Shown: piece after piece, positions 36,233-46,103 of the stretch
How positions within the stretch are numbered: position 1 is the first letter of the stretch
Layout: each line of letters starts with the position of its first letter
Assembly: GCF_010974825.1 (NCBI RefSeq)
Contig: NZ_JAAILA010000005.1
Location: 1-64,000 of the forward strand
Direction: 5' to 3'
DNA: 64,000 nucleotides
DNA from: Aeromonas rivipollensis
GTDB lineage: Bacteria; Pseudomonadota; Gammaproteobacteria; Enterobacterales; Aeromonadaceae
The notes under the pieces: generated by a model
Told to the model about the DNA's origin: nothing
Seen by the model: only the letters and a program-made list of their open reading frames with translations
Databases searched by the model: none
Position numbers and translations under genes: made by a program

Positions 36233-39200
36233 ATGCGATTTACTGACATATTCATAAAACGGCCGGTGCTGGCGATCTCGCTCAGCTTCCTGATAGCCCT
36301 GCTGGGCTTCCAGGCCATCTTCAAGATGCAGGTGCGGGAATATCCCGAGGTGATCAACACCGTCATCACGGTCAACACCAGCTACTATGGCGCCAGCTCG
36401 GATCTGATCCAGGGCTTCATCACCCAGCCCCTGGAGCAGGCGGTCGCGCAAGCCGACAATATCGACTTCATGACCTCCTCCAGCCAGCTGGGCAGCTCCA
36501 CGGTGACGGCTTACATGAAGCTGAACACCGACCCCAACGCCGCGCTGTCCGACATCCTGGCCAAGGTCAACTCGGTGCGCTCCCAGTTGCCCAAAGAGGC
36601 GGAAGACCCTTCGGTCACCTCCTCCACGGGTTCCACCACTGCGGTGCTCTACATGGGCTTCACCAGCCCCGAGCTGAACTCCAGCCAGATCACCGACTAC
36701 CTGGAGCGGGTCATCAAGCCCCAGCTGTTCACCGTGGGCGGGGTATCCAAGGTTGACCTCTACGGCGGGGTCGAGTTTGCCCTGCGGGTGTGGCTGGATC
36801 CGGCCAAGATGGCCGCCTTCGACCTGACCGCCAGCGACGTGATGACTGTGCTAAACAGCAACAACTATCAGTCCGCCACCGGTCAGGCCACCGGCTATTT
36901 CACCCTGTTCAACGGCAATGCCGAGACCCAGGTCAGCAATACCGACGAGCTCAAGCGTCTGGTGGTAGCGACCCGGGATGGCAAGGTGATCCGCCTCTCC
37001 GACATCGCCAAGGTGTCGCTGGAGAAGAGTCACGACATCTATCGCGCCAGCGCCAACGGCCGTGAAGCCGTGGTCTTGGCCATCAACGCCGCGCCGACCG
37101 CCAACCCCATCAACATCGCCCACGATGTGCTGGAGCTGCTGCCAAGCCTGAAGAGCAACATGCCGAGCACCATGCAGGTCAACATCCTGTATGACTCCAC
37201 CATCGCCATCAACGAGTCCATCCACGAGGTCATCAAGACCATACTGGAAGCGGCCGCCATAGTACTGGTGGTGATCACCCTGTTCCTCGGCTCCTTCCGG
37301 GCCGTCATCATCCCGATCATCACAATACCGCTGAGTCTCATCGGCGTGGTGATGATGATGGACATGTTCGGTTTCTCCATCAACCTGATGACACTGCTGG
37401 CCATGGTGCTCGCCATCGGTCTGGTGGTGGATGACGCCATAGTGGTGCTGGAGAACGTCGATCGTCACATCAAGGAGGGGGAAGAACCCTTCAGGGCCGC
37501 CATCATAGGCACCCGGGAGATAGCCGTACCCGTCATCGCCATGACGGTGACCCTGGCTGCGGTGTACGCGCCTATCGCCCTGATGGGGGGCATCACAGGC
37601 TCCCTGTTCAAGGAGTTCGCGCTGACCCTAGCGGGGGCCGTGTTCGTCTCCGGCATCATAGCCCTGACCCTGTCGCCCATGATGTGCTCCAAGATGCTCA
37701 GGGCCAACGAGACCCCGAGCAAGTTCGAGAGCACTGTGCATCACCTGCTGGATCGGATGACGGCCCGCTACGACAGCATGCTGCATGCTGTCATGCAGCG
37801 CCGCATCGTGGTCATACTGTTCGCCGTCATAGTGTTCGGCAGCCTGCCGCTGCTGTTCAAGTTCATCCCGAGCGAGCTGGCCCCGTCCGAGGATAAGGGC
37901 GTCATGGCCGTGCTGGGGACGGCACCGTCCAATGCCAACCTGGACTACATCGAAAACACCATGGCGGACGTGAACAAGGTGCTGGATGACCAGCCCGAGA
38001 TCGCCTACTCCCAGGTCTTCTCCGGGGTGTTCAACGCCAACCAGGCCTTCGGCATCGCCTCCATGGTGCCCTGGAGCCAGCGTGAGGCGAGCCAGAAAGA
38101 GGTGCTTGATCGGGTGGCCGGTCTGGTGAAGGACATCCCCGGGATGGCCATCACCACCTTCCAGTTCCCCGAGCTGCCAGGTGCCTCCAGCGGTCTGCCC
38201 ATCCAGTTCGTCATCACCACCCCGAACAGCTTCGAGAGCCTGTTCCTGATCGCGGGTGAGATGCTGGCGGCGACCCAGGCCAACGGCCAGTTCGTCTATT
38301 CGGATCTCGATCTGAACTACGACTCGGCCACCATGAAGATCAGCATCGACAAGGACAAGGCCGGTGCCTACGGCATCACCATGCAGGACATAGGTACCAC
38401 CATGGGCACCATGATGGCGGACGGCTACGTCAACCGGATCGATCTGGATGGCCGCTCCTACGAGGTGATCCCCCAGGTGGAGCGCAAGTACCGTCTCAAC
38501 CCCGAGTCCATCAAGGGTTACTACGTGCGCGCCGCCGACGGCAAGTCGATCCCGCTGGGCAGCCTGATCAAGATTGAAGTGGTTGGCGAGCCCCGCGCCC
38601 TGCCCCACTTCAACCAGCTGAACTCCGCCACCATAGGCGCCGTACCGGCACCCGGCGTGGCCATGGGGGATGCGATCAACTGGTTCAAGGCCACCGCCGA
38701 AGAGAAGCTGCCGCAAGGCTATCGCTACGACTTCATGGGGGAAGCCCGCCAGTTCGTGACCGAGGGCAATGCGCTCTACGCCACCTTCGCCCTGGCCCTG
38801 GCCATCATCTTCCTGGTGCTGGCCATCCAGTTCGAGTCGGTGCGTGACCCCCTGGTGATCATGGTGTCGGTCCCCCTTGCCATCAGCGGGGCCCTGATTG
38901 CCCTGGCATGGGGCCTGGCCACCATGAACATCTACTCCCAGGTGGGCCTCATCACCCTGGTCGGTCTGATTACCAAGCACGGTATTCTGATCTGCGAGGT
39001 GGCGAAGGAGGAGCAGCTGCTGCACGGCATGAACCGGATGCAGGCCGTGATGCAGGCTGCCAAGGTGCGTCTGCGTCCCATCCTGATGACCACGGCGGCC
39101 ATGATAGCCGGCCTGATCCCGCTGCTCTATGCGGCAGGCGCGGGCGCGGCCCAGCGCTTCAGCATCGGCATCGTCATAGTGGCGGGTCTGGCCATCGGCA

Positions 39201-39313
39201 CCCTGTTCACCCTGTTCGTGCTGCCGGTGATCTACACCTTCCTGGCCTCGGAGCACAAACCGCTGCCGGAATTCGACGAGTCCATTCCAGCCAAGGCGAA
39301 AGGAAACCATTGA
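36233..39313 (+). CDS. RND multidrug efflux permease
   Basis: The 1026-aa inner-membrane transporter has 12 helices and two large periplasmic loops. It starts MRFTDIFIKRPVLAISLSFLIALLG, and helix 4 carries the proton-relay Asp pair (AIGLVVDDAIVVLENV, about residues 403-406). Later helices include the matching GLITKHGILICEVA segment with the conserved Lys. It is of the HAE1 type (drugs, bile, dyes). It follows the adaptor after 15 bases and ends at a strong terminator. Confidence 0.93.
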   Translation: MRFTDIFIKRPVLAISLSFLIALLGFQAIFKMQVREYPEVINTVITVNTSYYGASSDLIQGFITQPLEQAVAQADNIDFMTSSSQLGSSTVTAYMKLNTDPNAALSDILAKVNSVRSQLPKEAEDPSVTSSTGSTTAVLYMGFTSPELNSSQITDYLERVIKPQLFTVGGVSKVDLYGGVEFALRVWLDPAKMAAFDLTASDVMTVLNSNNYQSATGQATGYFTLFNGNAETQVSNTDELKRLVVATRDGKVIRLSDIAKVSLEKSHDIYRASANGREAVVLAINAAPTANPINIAHDVLELLPSLKSNMPSTMQVNILYDSTIAINESIHEVIKTILEAAAIVLVVITLFLGSFRAVIIPIITIPLSLIGVVMMMDMFGFSINLMTLLAMVLAIGLVVDDAIVVLENVDRHIKEGEEPFRAAIIGTREIAVPVIAMTVTLAAVYAPIALMGGITGSLFKEFALTLAGAVFVSGIIALTLSPMMCSKMLRANETPSKFESTVHHLLDRMTARYDSMLHAVMQRRIVVILFAVIVFGSLPLLFKFIPSELAPSEDKGVMAVLGTAPSNANLDYIENTMADVNKVLDDQPEIAYSQVFSGVFNANQAFGIASMVPWSQREASQKEVLDRVAGLVKDIPGMAITTFQFPELPGASSGLPIQFVITTPNSFESLFLIAGEMLAATQANGQFVYSDLDLNYDSATMKISIDKDKAGAYGITMQDIGTTMGTMMADGYVNRIDLDGRSYEVIPQVERKYRLNPESIKGYYVRAADGKSIPLGSLIKIEVVGEPRALPHFNQLNSATIGAVPAPGVAMGDAINWFKATAEEKLPQGYRYDFMGEARQFVTEGNALYATFALALAIIFLVLAIQFESVRDPLVIMVSVPLAISGALIALAWGLATMNIYSQVGLITLVGLITKHGILICEVAKEEQLLHGMNRMQAVMQAAKVRLRPILMTTAAMIAGLIPLLYAAGAGAAQRFSIGIVIVAGLAIGTLFTLFVLPVIYTFLASEHKPLPEFDESIPAKAKGNH

Positions 39314-39331
39314 TCCTCAGCCAACAGCAAC

Positions 39332-39358
39332 AAGGCCCCGAAAGGGGCCTTATTTTTA
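39332..39358 (+). terminator. Terminator of the efflux operon
   Basis: AAGGCCCC-GAAA-GGGGCCTT stem with a GAAA loop, followed by ATTTTTA. Confidence 0.85.
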
Positions 39359-39434
39359 TCCATTTGATGGCACACGACATGAGTCCATGAAGCAGTTAAA
39401 CTAGGCCGTTCGCAATCCAGACCGCAAGGATGCC

Positions 39435-41393
39435 ATGTCAGGAATCTTCTCCAAGGCCATAGGCCTTAACGGACTCTCTTATCGTCTGCTTTCCTACATT
39501 CTGATCTGCAGCACAGTGCTGGCGCTGGTCATCACTGTGTTGCAGCTCGCCTGGGACTACAACAAGGATGTCACCGTCATAGAGGCCAGCATCGACCAGA
39601 TCGAGGCCTCCTTCCTGCAACCCATCTCCGCCAGCCTGTGGAACCTGGATGAAGAGCAGGTCAAGGTGCAGATCGAAGGCATCATGAACCTGCCCAACAT
39701 GCAGTTCGTCATGGTCAAGGAGATGCTGGGCAACTCTGAAGTGCCGCTGCTGACCCAGGGGGTGGAGCAGGCGCAATACGATATCTCCCGCGAATTCAGC
39801 CTCACCTATCAGGGAGAGGTGGTCGGCAAGCTGTTCGTCGCCGCCACCCTGGATCAGGTCTATCAGCGGCTGATCGAGAAATCGGTGCTGATCCTGGTCA
39901 GCCAGACCATCAAGACCCTGGTCGTCTCGCTCTGCATCCTGGTCATCATCTATTACCTGGTGATCCGTCATATCAACCGCATCGTCAGCTACGCCCAGAA
40001 ACTGAGTCTGGATCGGCTGGCGGTGGAGCTGACGCTGGAAGGGCGTCCCCTGCCCCGCAAGCACCCGGACGAGTTCGATGCGCTGGCCGCCACCCTCAAC
40101 CAGATGCGCACCCGATTGAACGACGAGTTCAACGCCCGCCATCAGGCGGCGGATCAGCTCCAGCAGGAGCGGGACTTCTCCGCCACCCTGATCAACTCCG
40201 CCAACATGGTCATCTGCTGCATGGAGCCGGATCTCAACATCGCCAGCATCAACCCGGCCGCCATACTGCTCACCGGCTACCACCACGAGGAGCTGCTGCA
40301 GCACAACTGGCTGGATCTCTTCGTCAGCGAGGAGCAGCGGGCCGAGCTGGCGGCCACCCTGGCGGATCAGGGCTCCCTCGAGGACAGGGAGATCACCATG
40401 CATGACCAGCAGGGCAGCGAGCTCGTCCTGCAGTGGACCTTCGCCCCCTTCTACGAGGGGCCGAATCTCAAGTATCTGATTGGCTTCGGTTATGACATCA
40501 CCCCCCTCAAGAAGGTGGAGCGGGAAATCATACTGTTCAACGAACAGCTGGAAGGCAAGGTGGCGGAGCGTACCCGCAGCCTGAGCGATGCCAACGACCA
40601 GCTGGGCAAGGCCTATGACGATCTGAAGCAGGCGCAGCAGACCCTGGTGGAGTCGGAGAAGATGGCCTCCCTGGGTTCCCTGGTGGCCGGCGTGGCCCAC
40701 GAGATAAACACCCCCATCGGCATCAGCGTCACGGCCTCCTCCTATCTGCAGGAGCGGGTGGCCGACTTCAAGCAGCACCTCGAGGCCAAGCAGCTGTCGC
40801 GCTCCTATCTCAACGAGTTCACCCAGAACCTCGACGAGTCGATGCAACTGCTGCAGGGCAACCTGAGGCGGGCCTCCGAGCTCATCGCCAGCTTCAAGCA
40901 GGTGGCGGTGGATCAGTCGTCCGAGGCGCGCTACAACTTCAGCCTCGCCGACAACCTGCATCAGGTGGTGGTCTCCCTCGGCTACAAGTTGAAAAAGGCC
41001 CAGTGCGAGGTCGACATCCAGTGCGATCCCAAGCTGGCCATCTACTCCTTCCCCGGCAGCTTCACCCAGATCTATTCCAATCTGATCCTCAACTCCATCC
41101 ATCACGGTTTCGACGGCTGGGACAGGCCCAAGAAGATCACCATCAGGGTCGAGCAGCAGGGTGACGAACTCGTCATCGATTACAGTGACAACGGTCGCGG
41201 CATCCCCCCGGAGATACTGCCGCGCATCTTCGATCCCTTCGTCACCTCCAAGCGGGGCCAGGGTGGCAGCGGGCTCGGCACCCACATCATCTACAACCTG
41301 GTGGTGCAACTGCTCCGTGGTCGCATCCATTGCGCCAGCGAACCGGGCCAGGGTGCCCAGTTCCATATCCGCCTGCCGATCCGGCAGAACTGA
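39435..41393 (+). CDS. Orphan sensor histidine kinase (HAMP-PAS-HisKA)
   Basis: The 652-aa kinase has a first membrane helix (about residues 17-40) and a periplasmic sensor (about 41-155). A second helix (LVVSLCILVIIYYLVI) leads to a HAMP segment, then a PAS domain (DFSATLINSANMVICCMEPDLN...GFGYDITPLKKVE). A coiled coil (about 370-415) leads to the phospho-acceptor His in LVAGVAHEINTPIGISV and an HATPase domain (NLILNSIHHGF, DNGRGIPPE, GSGLGTHIIYNLV). No response regulator gene is adjacent. Its signal is unknown. Confidence 0.9.
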   Translation: MSGIFSKAIGLNGLSYRLLSYILICSTVLALVITVLQLAWDYNKDVTVIEASIDQIEASFLQPISASLWNLDEEQVKVQIEGIMNLPNMQFVMVKEMLGNSEVPLLTQGVEQAQYDISREFSLTYQGEVVGKLFVAATLDQVYQRLIEKSVLILVSQTIKTLVVSLCILVIIYYLVIRHINRIVSYAQKLSLDRLAVELTLEGRPLPRKHPDEFDALAATLNQMRTRLNDEFNARHQAADQLQQERDFSATLINSANMVICCMEPDLNIASINPAAILLTGYHHEELLQHNWLDLFVSEEQRAELAATLADQGSLEDREITMHDQQGSELVLQWTFAPFYEGPNLKYLIGFGYDITPLKKVEREIILFNEQLEGKVAERTRSLSDANDQLGKAYDDLKQAQQTLVESEKMASLGSLVAGVAHEINTPIGISVTASSYLQERVADFKQHLEAKQLSRSYLNEFTQNLDESMQLLQGNLRRASELIASFKQVAVDQSSEARYNFSLADNLHQVVVSLGYKLKKAQCEVDIQCDPKLAIYSFPGSFTQIYSNLILNSIHHGFDGWDRPKKITIRVEQQGDELVIDYSDNGRGIPPEILPRIFDPFVTSKRGQGGSGLGTHIIYNLVVQLLRGRIHCASEPGQGAQFHIRLPIRQN

Positions 41394-41469
41394 GCGCCGG
41401 CTCTTGTGAGCCGGCCACTTTGTCCCCATCATGCTGTGATTGCATTCTTAACGAGCGGAGAACCTCGCA

Positions 41470-42819
41470 ATGGCACAGCATTTTGACTATATCGCCATCG
41501 GCGGCGGCAGCGGCGGCATCGCCTCGGCCAACCGGGCTGCCATGTACGGCAAGAAAGTCGCCCTGATTGAAGCCAAAGAGCTGGGGGGTACCTGCGTCAA
41601 CGTCGGCTGCGTGCCGAAGAAGGCCATGTGGTATGCCGGCCAGATCGCCGATGCCCTGAGATACGGGGCCGACTACGGCTTCGACACCACACTCAATCAC
41701 TTCAGCTGGGCCAAGCTGGTCGAGTCCCGTCAGGCCTATATTGGCCGCATCCACAAGTCCTACGAGAACGTACTGGGCAAGAACCAGATCACCGTCATCA
41801 AGGGCTTCGCCCGTTTCGTCAGCAGCAACACTATCGAGGTTGATGGCGAGCAGTACAGCGCCGATCACATACTGATCGCCACCGGCGGCCGCCCCGAAGT
41901 CCCGACCATACCGGGCGCCGAACTCGGCATCGACTCCGACGGCTTCTTCGATCTGCAAGCCCAGCCAAGACGGGTCGCCGTGGTCGGTGCCGGCTATATC
42001 GCGGTCGAGATCGCCGGCGTAATGCAGGCCCTCGGCTCAGAGACCCATCTGGTGGTGCGCAAGCACGCGCCGCTGCGCAACTTCGACCCCATGATCCACG
42101 AGACCCTGGTGGAGATCATGGCCCAGGAAGGGCCCAAGCTGCACACCCACGCCGTGCCCAAGGCCGTGGTCAAGAACGCCGACGGCAGCCTGACCCTGCA
42201 ACTGGAAGATGGCCGTCACCTCACTGTGGACTGCCTGATCTGGGCCATAGGCCGTGTGCCCGCCACCGACAACCTCAACCTGGCCGCCACCGGCATCACC
42301 CTGGACGAGCAGGGCTTCATCCCGACCGACAAGTTCCAGAATACCGCCGTCGCCAACCTCTATGCGGTGGGTGACAACACGGGGCGCATCCAGCTCACCC
42401 CAGTGGCCGTCGCGGCCGGTCGTCGCCTCTCGGAGCGGCTGTTCAACAACAAGCCCGACGAGCACCTCAACTACGATCTGGTGCCGACCGTGGTGTTCAG
42501 CCACCCGCCCATAGGCACCATAGGGCTGACCGAGCCGGAGGCCATCGCCGAGTATGGCGAGAGCCAGGTCAAGGTCTACCGCAGCCAGTTCACCGCCATG
42601 TATTCGGCCCTGACCCAGCATCGCCAGCCCACCCGCATGAAGCTGGTCTGCGTCGGCCCCGAGGAGAAGGTGGTCGGCCTGCACGGCATCGGCTTTGCGA
42701 TGGACGAGATACTGCAAGGTTTCGGCGTCGCCATGAAGATGGGGGCCACCAAGGCGGACTTCGACAACTGCGTCGCCATTCACCCGACCAGTGCGGAAGA
42801 ATTTGTGACAATGCGATAA
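41470..42819 (+). CDS. gor: Glutathione-disulfide reductase
   Basis: Gor reduces oxidised glutathione with NADPH in the cytoplasm. The 449-aa flavoenzyme has the FAD motif ([21 protein letters not shown]), the redox-active pair in [16 protein letters not shown], the NADPH-binding region ([19 protein letters not shown]) and the C-terminal His-Pro ([14 protein letters not shown]). Length matches E. coli Gor (450). The last 20 codons and the following hairpin are repeated, diverged, just downstream. Confidence 0.96.
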   Translation: MAQHFDYIAIGGGSGGIASANRAAMYGKKVALIEAKELGGTCVNVGCVPKKAMWYAGQIADALRYGADYGFDTTLNHFSWAKLVESRQAYIGRIHKSYENVLGKNQITVIKGFARFVSSNTIEVDGEQYSADHILIATGGRPEVPTIPGAELGIDSDGFFDLQAQPRRVAVVGAGYIAVEIAGVMQALGSETHLVVRKHAPLRNFDPMIHETLVEIMAQEGPKLHTHAVPKAVVKNADGSLTLQLEDGRHLTVDCLIWAIGRVPATDNLNLAATGITLDEQGFIPTDKFQNTAVANLYAVGDNTGRIQLTPVAVAAGRRLSERLFNNKPDEHLNYDLVPTVVFSHPPIGTIGLTEPEAIAEYGESQVKVYRSQFTAMYSALTQHRQPTRMKLVCVGPEEKVVGLHGIGFAMDEILQGFGVAMKMGATKADFDNCVAIHPTSAEEFVTMR

Positions 42820-43190
42820 GCATGGTTGAAGCTGGCCTGTCATTATCAGGCCAGCTCCAACAACTGCGTTCCCACGCCTCATCCCTCCAGCGCGAAAGAG
42901 TTTGTGACAATGCGATAAGCACGTCGAAGCCGGCCTGATCACCATCAGGCCGGCTTCGACAACCGAATTTCCCTTTCCTCCCCTCCTCCCAACTTCATGA
43001 AAGAGTGGGCCACCACACGCTAACCACTTCCTGTAGCAGTGCTATCACCAACAGGCGAGATTCGATCACGGTCTGCGCATCAGTACCGCCATCACACTGC
43101 GGCTCTTCCGCAGTAGGCTGTCAGGTTGGGTGGCATGACGAGCGAATCTCCTCGCATTGCATTCAAGTCCAATCTGGCACATTAAGGTGT
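42820..43190 (+). repeat. Diverged second copy of the gor tail and hairpin; rest of gap empty
   Basis: After gor a 10-bp stem (42830-42839 with 42847-42856) is followed at 42859-42918 by 20 codons ending SSAKEFVTMR-stop, against [14 protein letters not shown] in gor. A second, 16-bp perfect stem follows (42923-42938 with 42945-42960). The two stops are 99 bp apart. Neither stem has a U-run. Bases 42961-43190 show nothing recognisable. Confidence 0.85.
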
Positions 43191-43979
43191 TCAGGCTTGC
43201 GGCTGATATCGTTCGGCCGCATGGGCTTGGCGAAGATCCGACATCAGCCCTTGACGTGCATCATCCAGAGCGGTCCAGCGTTCGGCGACATGAAGCGGTG
43301 GAATCGTCACCAACTCGCGGCGATCGAACCCTACCAGTGCTGCATCAACCAGCTCACCCACTTCCATAACCTCGGGGAGAGTGCTGACATCCACACCTGC
43401 ATGCGCCCAAATTTCGGTGCGGGTTGTGGCCGGCAACACGGCTTGCACGTAGACCCCTTTGGGTGACAGTTCATGAGCCAGCCCCTGCGACAAAAACAGC
43501 ACGTAGGCTTTGGTCGCACCGTAGAGAGAGATACCGAACTCGGGCGAAAATCCCACCACCGAACCGATGTTGACGATGCTCCCCGTGCCGGATTGCGCAA
43601 GGCGCGGTGCGATCGCTGCGGCGAGCCGCGTTAATGCGGTTATGTTCAGTGCGATCTGGGATTCGATGGCCTCGGGAGATTGATCCAGGAAGCTCCCGGA
43701 TTGCGGCATGCCTGCATTGTTAATGAGGATGCCGATACGTGCATCATGCCGCAGGCGAGTTTCCAGTGCCGGCAGCTCTGCCGAATTGGTCAGGTCAGCC
43801 TGCAGCACCTCAACGGCTATCTGGTGTTGCTCACGCAGGCGCATGGCCAGCGCATCCAGGCGCGACTTGTTGCGCGCAACAAGAACAAGATCGTGGCCAC
43901 GGCGAGCAAAACGTTCGGCATAGGTGGCACCGATACCACTGGAGGCGCCGGTGATAAAGACGGTCGGAAGTGGGGTCAT
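43191..43979 (-). CDS. Short-chain dehydrogenase/reductase
   Basis: The 262-aa NAD(P)-dependent enzyme has the classical SDR motifs: TGASSGIG (residues 9-16), NNAG (about residue 87), the catalytic Ser region IVNIGSVVG and YGATK (Tyr and Lys near 155-159). AAGGAAAA precedes the chosen ATG. It is the last of three genes transcribed away from an HxlR regulator. Its substrate is unknown. Confidence 0.9.
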   Translation of the reverse strand: MTPLPTVFITGASSGIGATYAERFARRGHDLVLVARNKSRLDALAMRLREQHQIAVEVLQADLTNSAELPALETRLRHDARIGILINNAGMPQSGSFLDQSPEAIESQIALNITALTRLAAAIAPRLAQSGTGSIVNIGSVVGFSPEFGISLYGATKAYVLFLSQGLAHELSPKGVYVQAVLPATTRTEIWAHAGVDVSTLPEVMEVGELVDAALVGFDRRELVTIPPLHVAERWTALDDARQGLMSDLRQAHAAERYQPQA

Positions 43980-44031
43980 GGTATTTTCCTTGATATGGAT
44001 GGAGTGGGTGAACGAGCCAATGCGGCCGTGA

Positions 44032-45036
44032 TCACTGCTTGATGCTGACGACGACCTTGCCCCGGGCGTGCCCCTTGGCAAGGTATTCCAGCGCCTCTTT
44101 GGCCTGGTCGAACGGGAATACCTTGTCGATGACCGGCTTGATGCGTTGAGCATCGAGCAGCTCGCCGATTTCGGTGAGTTGGTCACCATCGGGACGCACA
44201 AACAGGAACGAGTAGGCGACGTTCCGCTTGTTCGCCCGCGACCTGATTTTTCTGCTCATCAACCCGAACAGGAGGCGGAGCAATACGTTCAGCCCCCGGG
44301 CACGCGCGAAGGCAGCATCCAGCGGGCCGGTGAGGGAGATAATCTTGCTGCCCGGCTTGAGGATATCGATGGCTTTTTCGATCGCATCTCCCCTGACCGT
44401 CCCCAGCACGGTGTCGTAGCCGTGCAGTTGGTGCTCGAATGCCTGTTGCTTGTAATCGACCACCTCATCGGCCCCCAGCTCGCGCACCAGCTCGATGTTA
44501 CCGGTGCTGACGGTAGTGCCCACCTTGGCCCCCAGCAGCTTGGCAAGCTGGATAGCAAAGGTGCCGATGCCACCGGATCCGGCAGGGATAAACACCTTCT
44601 GGCCAGCCTGCAGATTGGCGCGCTCCTTCAGTGCTTGCCATGAGGTGAGCCCGACCATAGGGATCGAGGCGGCTTGCACGAAATCCAGATTGGCTGGTTT
44701 CAACGCCGCTGCGCGCTCAGGCACCACCGCAAATTCGGCCAGCGATCCGGTACCGAGATCGAAAATAGTGGCGAAAACGGCATCGCCCGGTTTGAAACGG
44801 GTCACCTGACTGCCAACCTCGGTCACGACACCGGCCAGATCGCTGCCCAATGTGGCGGGAAGCTGAAAATGAAGCACAGGTTTGAACATTCCGGTCGGAA
44901 TCATGTTGTCGATCGGGTTCAGGCCGGCGGCATAAACCTGAACCAGCAGTTCGTCCGCCTTCAGCACAGGACGGGGGATATCCGTGATCCCAATCTCCGG
45001 CGACTTGCCGTAGCGTTTGAATGTGAGTGCTTTCAT
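44032..45036 (-). CDS. NADP-dependent quinone-oxidoreductase-type dehydrogenase
   Basis: The 334-aa medium-chain dehydrogenase has an N-terminal GroES-like domain (VQVYAAGLNPIDNMIPTGMF, PATLGSDLAGVVTEVG) and a Rossmann domain (VFIPAGSGGIGTFAIQLAKLLGAKV). It lacks the zinc-binding cysteines of alcohol dehydrogenases, so it is closer to zeta-crystallin quinone reductases. It is the middle gene of the HxlR-linked cluster. Confidence 0.88.
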   Translation of the reverse strand: MKALTFKRYGKSPEIGITDIPRPVLKADELLVQVYAAGLNPIDNMIPTGMFKPVLHFQLPATLGSDLAGVVTEVGSQVTRFKPGDAVFATIFDLGTGSLAEFAVVPERAAALKPANLDFVQAASIPMVGLTSWQALKERANLQAGQKVFIPAGSGGIGTFAIQLAKLLGAKVGTTVSTGNIELVRELGADEVVDYKQQAFEHQLHGYDTVLGTVRGDAIEKAIDILKPGSKIISLTGPLDAAFARARGLNVLLRLLFGLMSRKIRSRANKRNVAYSFLFVRPDGDQLTEIGELLDAQRIKPVIDKVFPFDQAKEALEYLAKGHARGKVVVSIKQ

Positions 45037-45047
45037 GGTTCGGTCAT

Positions 45048-45998
45048 TTATCCTTGGCTGTGCATCGGGGTCAGGTCTGCGTCATCCGCGAGGAAGGCCA
45101 GCACCTCGGGTACAAAGGCCCGATAGTGCTGAAAGACGCCACCGTGCCCCGAGTCGGGGTAAATCGTCAGTCGGGCATTCGGCAACCGGCGAGCCATGTC
45201 TGCTGACAGTCGGCTATCGACCATCAGGTCATGGTCACCATTGGCCACGAACACCGGTTGTGTGATGACCGAGAGATCATCCGGCACACTCAATCCAGCA
45301 CTCCGGATCGCCTTGAGCTGGGCATATCTGGCCTGCAGGGAGATGGGCTGGTCACGGTCAGTCGTGCGCTCTTTCAGGCGAGAGAAGTACTCTTTTGCCG
45401 CGCGCTTGCCATCCGGTGTGCGGGGGAAAAATAGGAAGTGGCGCGGATCGTTCAGCGTCAATGCCGCTTTGAGGTAGGCGGTGGCGGCAATCTTGTTGAT
45501 CTCGTCGATACCGCCACCTCCCCGCGGCCCGGTTCCGGCAAGCACAATCCGGCGCACCAGATCCGGCGCCTGCAAAGCCACCATTTGCGCTACACCACCG
45601 CCTAACGAAAACCCGAGCAGATCGACCTGCGGCAATCCCATGGCGCGAATAAAGGCGATGGCATCACGTCCCATCTCCTCGATGGTATGCGGAACCACGC
45701 CACCCGAGGCGCCGACTCCGCGATTATCGAAAGCGATAACCCGGCGCTTCGCGGCGATGCCGTCGATAACACCGGGATCCCAGTCATCGAGTACCGCCAT
45801 CAGATGGTGCAAAAAGATCACCGGCACACCGGTGTCGGGGCCCAGCGCCCGATAGGCAAACGATGTTCCGTTCACATCAAGGGTGCGGGTCGGCACATCT
45901 TTCCAATGTATATCCCCCGTCTGCCGCATTGCCGTGACTGGGTTCTGACCGGCTGGTCCCCCGGCTGTCGGGACGATACTTGTCCTGTTGTTACCCAT
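45048..45998 (-). CDS. Alpha/beta-fold hydrolase
   Basis: The 316-aa protein has the core VPVIFLHHLMAVLDDWDP (oxyanion region), the second-strand motif IAFDNRGVGASGG, the nucleophile elbow LLGFSLGGGVAQ (Ser about residue 132) and the final His in PDSGHGGVFQH. It resembles esterase/haloperoxidase-like hydrolases. It is the first gene transcribed away from hxlR. The first 24 residues are weakly conserved, so MRQTGD at codon 24 is an alternative start. Confidence 0.87.
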   Translation of the reverse strand: MGNNRTSIVPTAGGPAGQNPVTAMRQTGDIHWKDVPTRTLDVNGTSFAYRALGPDTGVPVIFLHHLMAVLDDWDPGVIDGIAAKRRVIAFDNRGVGASGGVVPHTIEEMGRDAIAFIRAMGLPQVDLLGFSLGGGVAQMVALQAPDLVRRIVLAGTGPRGGGGIDEINKIAATAYLKAALTLNDPRHFLFFPRTPDGKRAAKEYFSRLKERTTDRDQPISLQARYAQLKAIRSAGLSVPDDLSVITQPVFVANGDHDLMVDSRLSADMARRLPNARLTIYPDSGHGGVFQHYRAFVPEVLAFLADDADLTPMHSQG

Positions 45999-46045
45999 GA
46001 CCGAGATCTCCGTGTTGGATGGATTGTGTGTCGTCGCAGTGTTAC

Positions 46046-46103
46046 TATCAAATTGATACCAACATTACTGTCAATTCATCACCAAGTCACTATCAAAACG
46101 ATA
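46046..46103. promoter_or_regulatory. Three evenly spaced HxlR-type operators
   Basis: TATCAAATTGATA (46046-46058, perfect palindrome), TGTCAATTCATCA (46069-46081) and TATCAAAACGATA (46091-46103) start 23 and 22 bp apart, two helical turns each. The last touches the hxlR start codon. They lie between hxlR and the divergent hydrolase operon. Confidence 0.65.

Noticed and set aside
42820..42960. REP/ERIC-type interspersed repeats after gor
   Set aside because: The copied unit includes gor codons up to the stop, and I saw no similar units elsewhere in the window; a gene-end copy explains it better.
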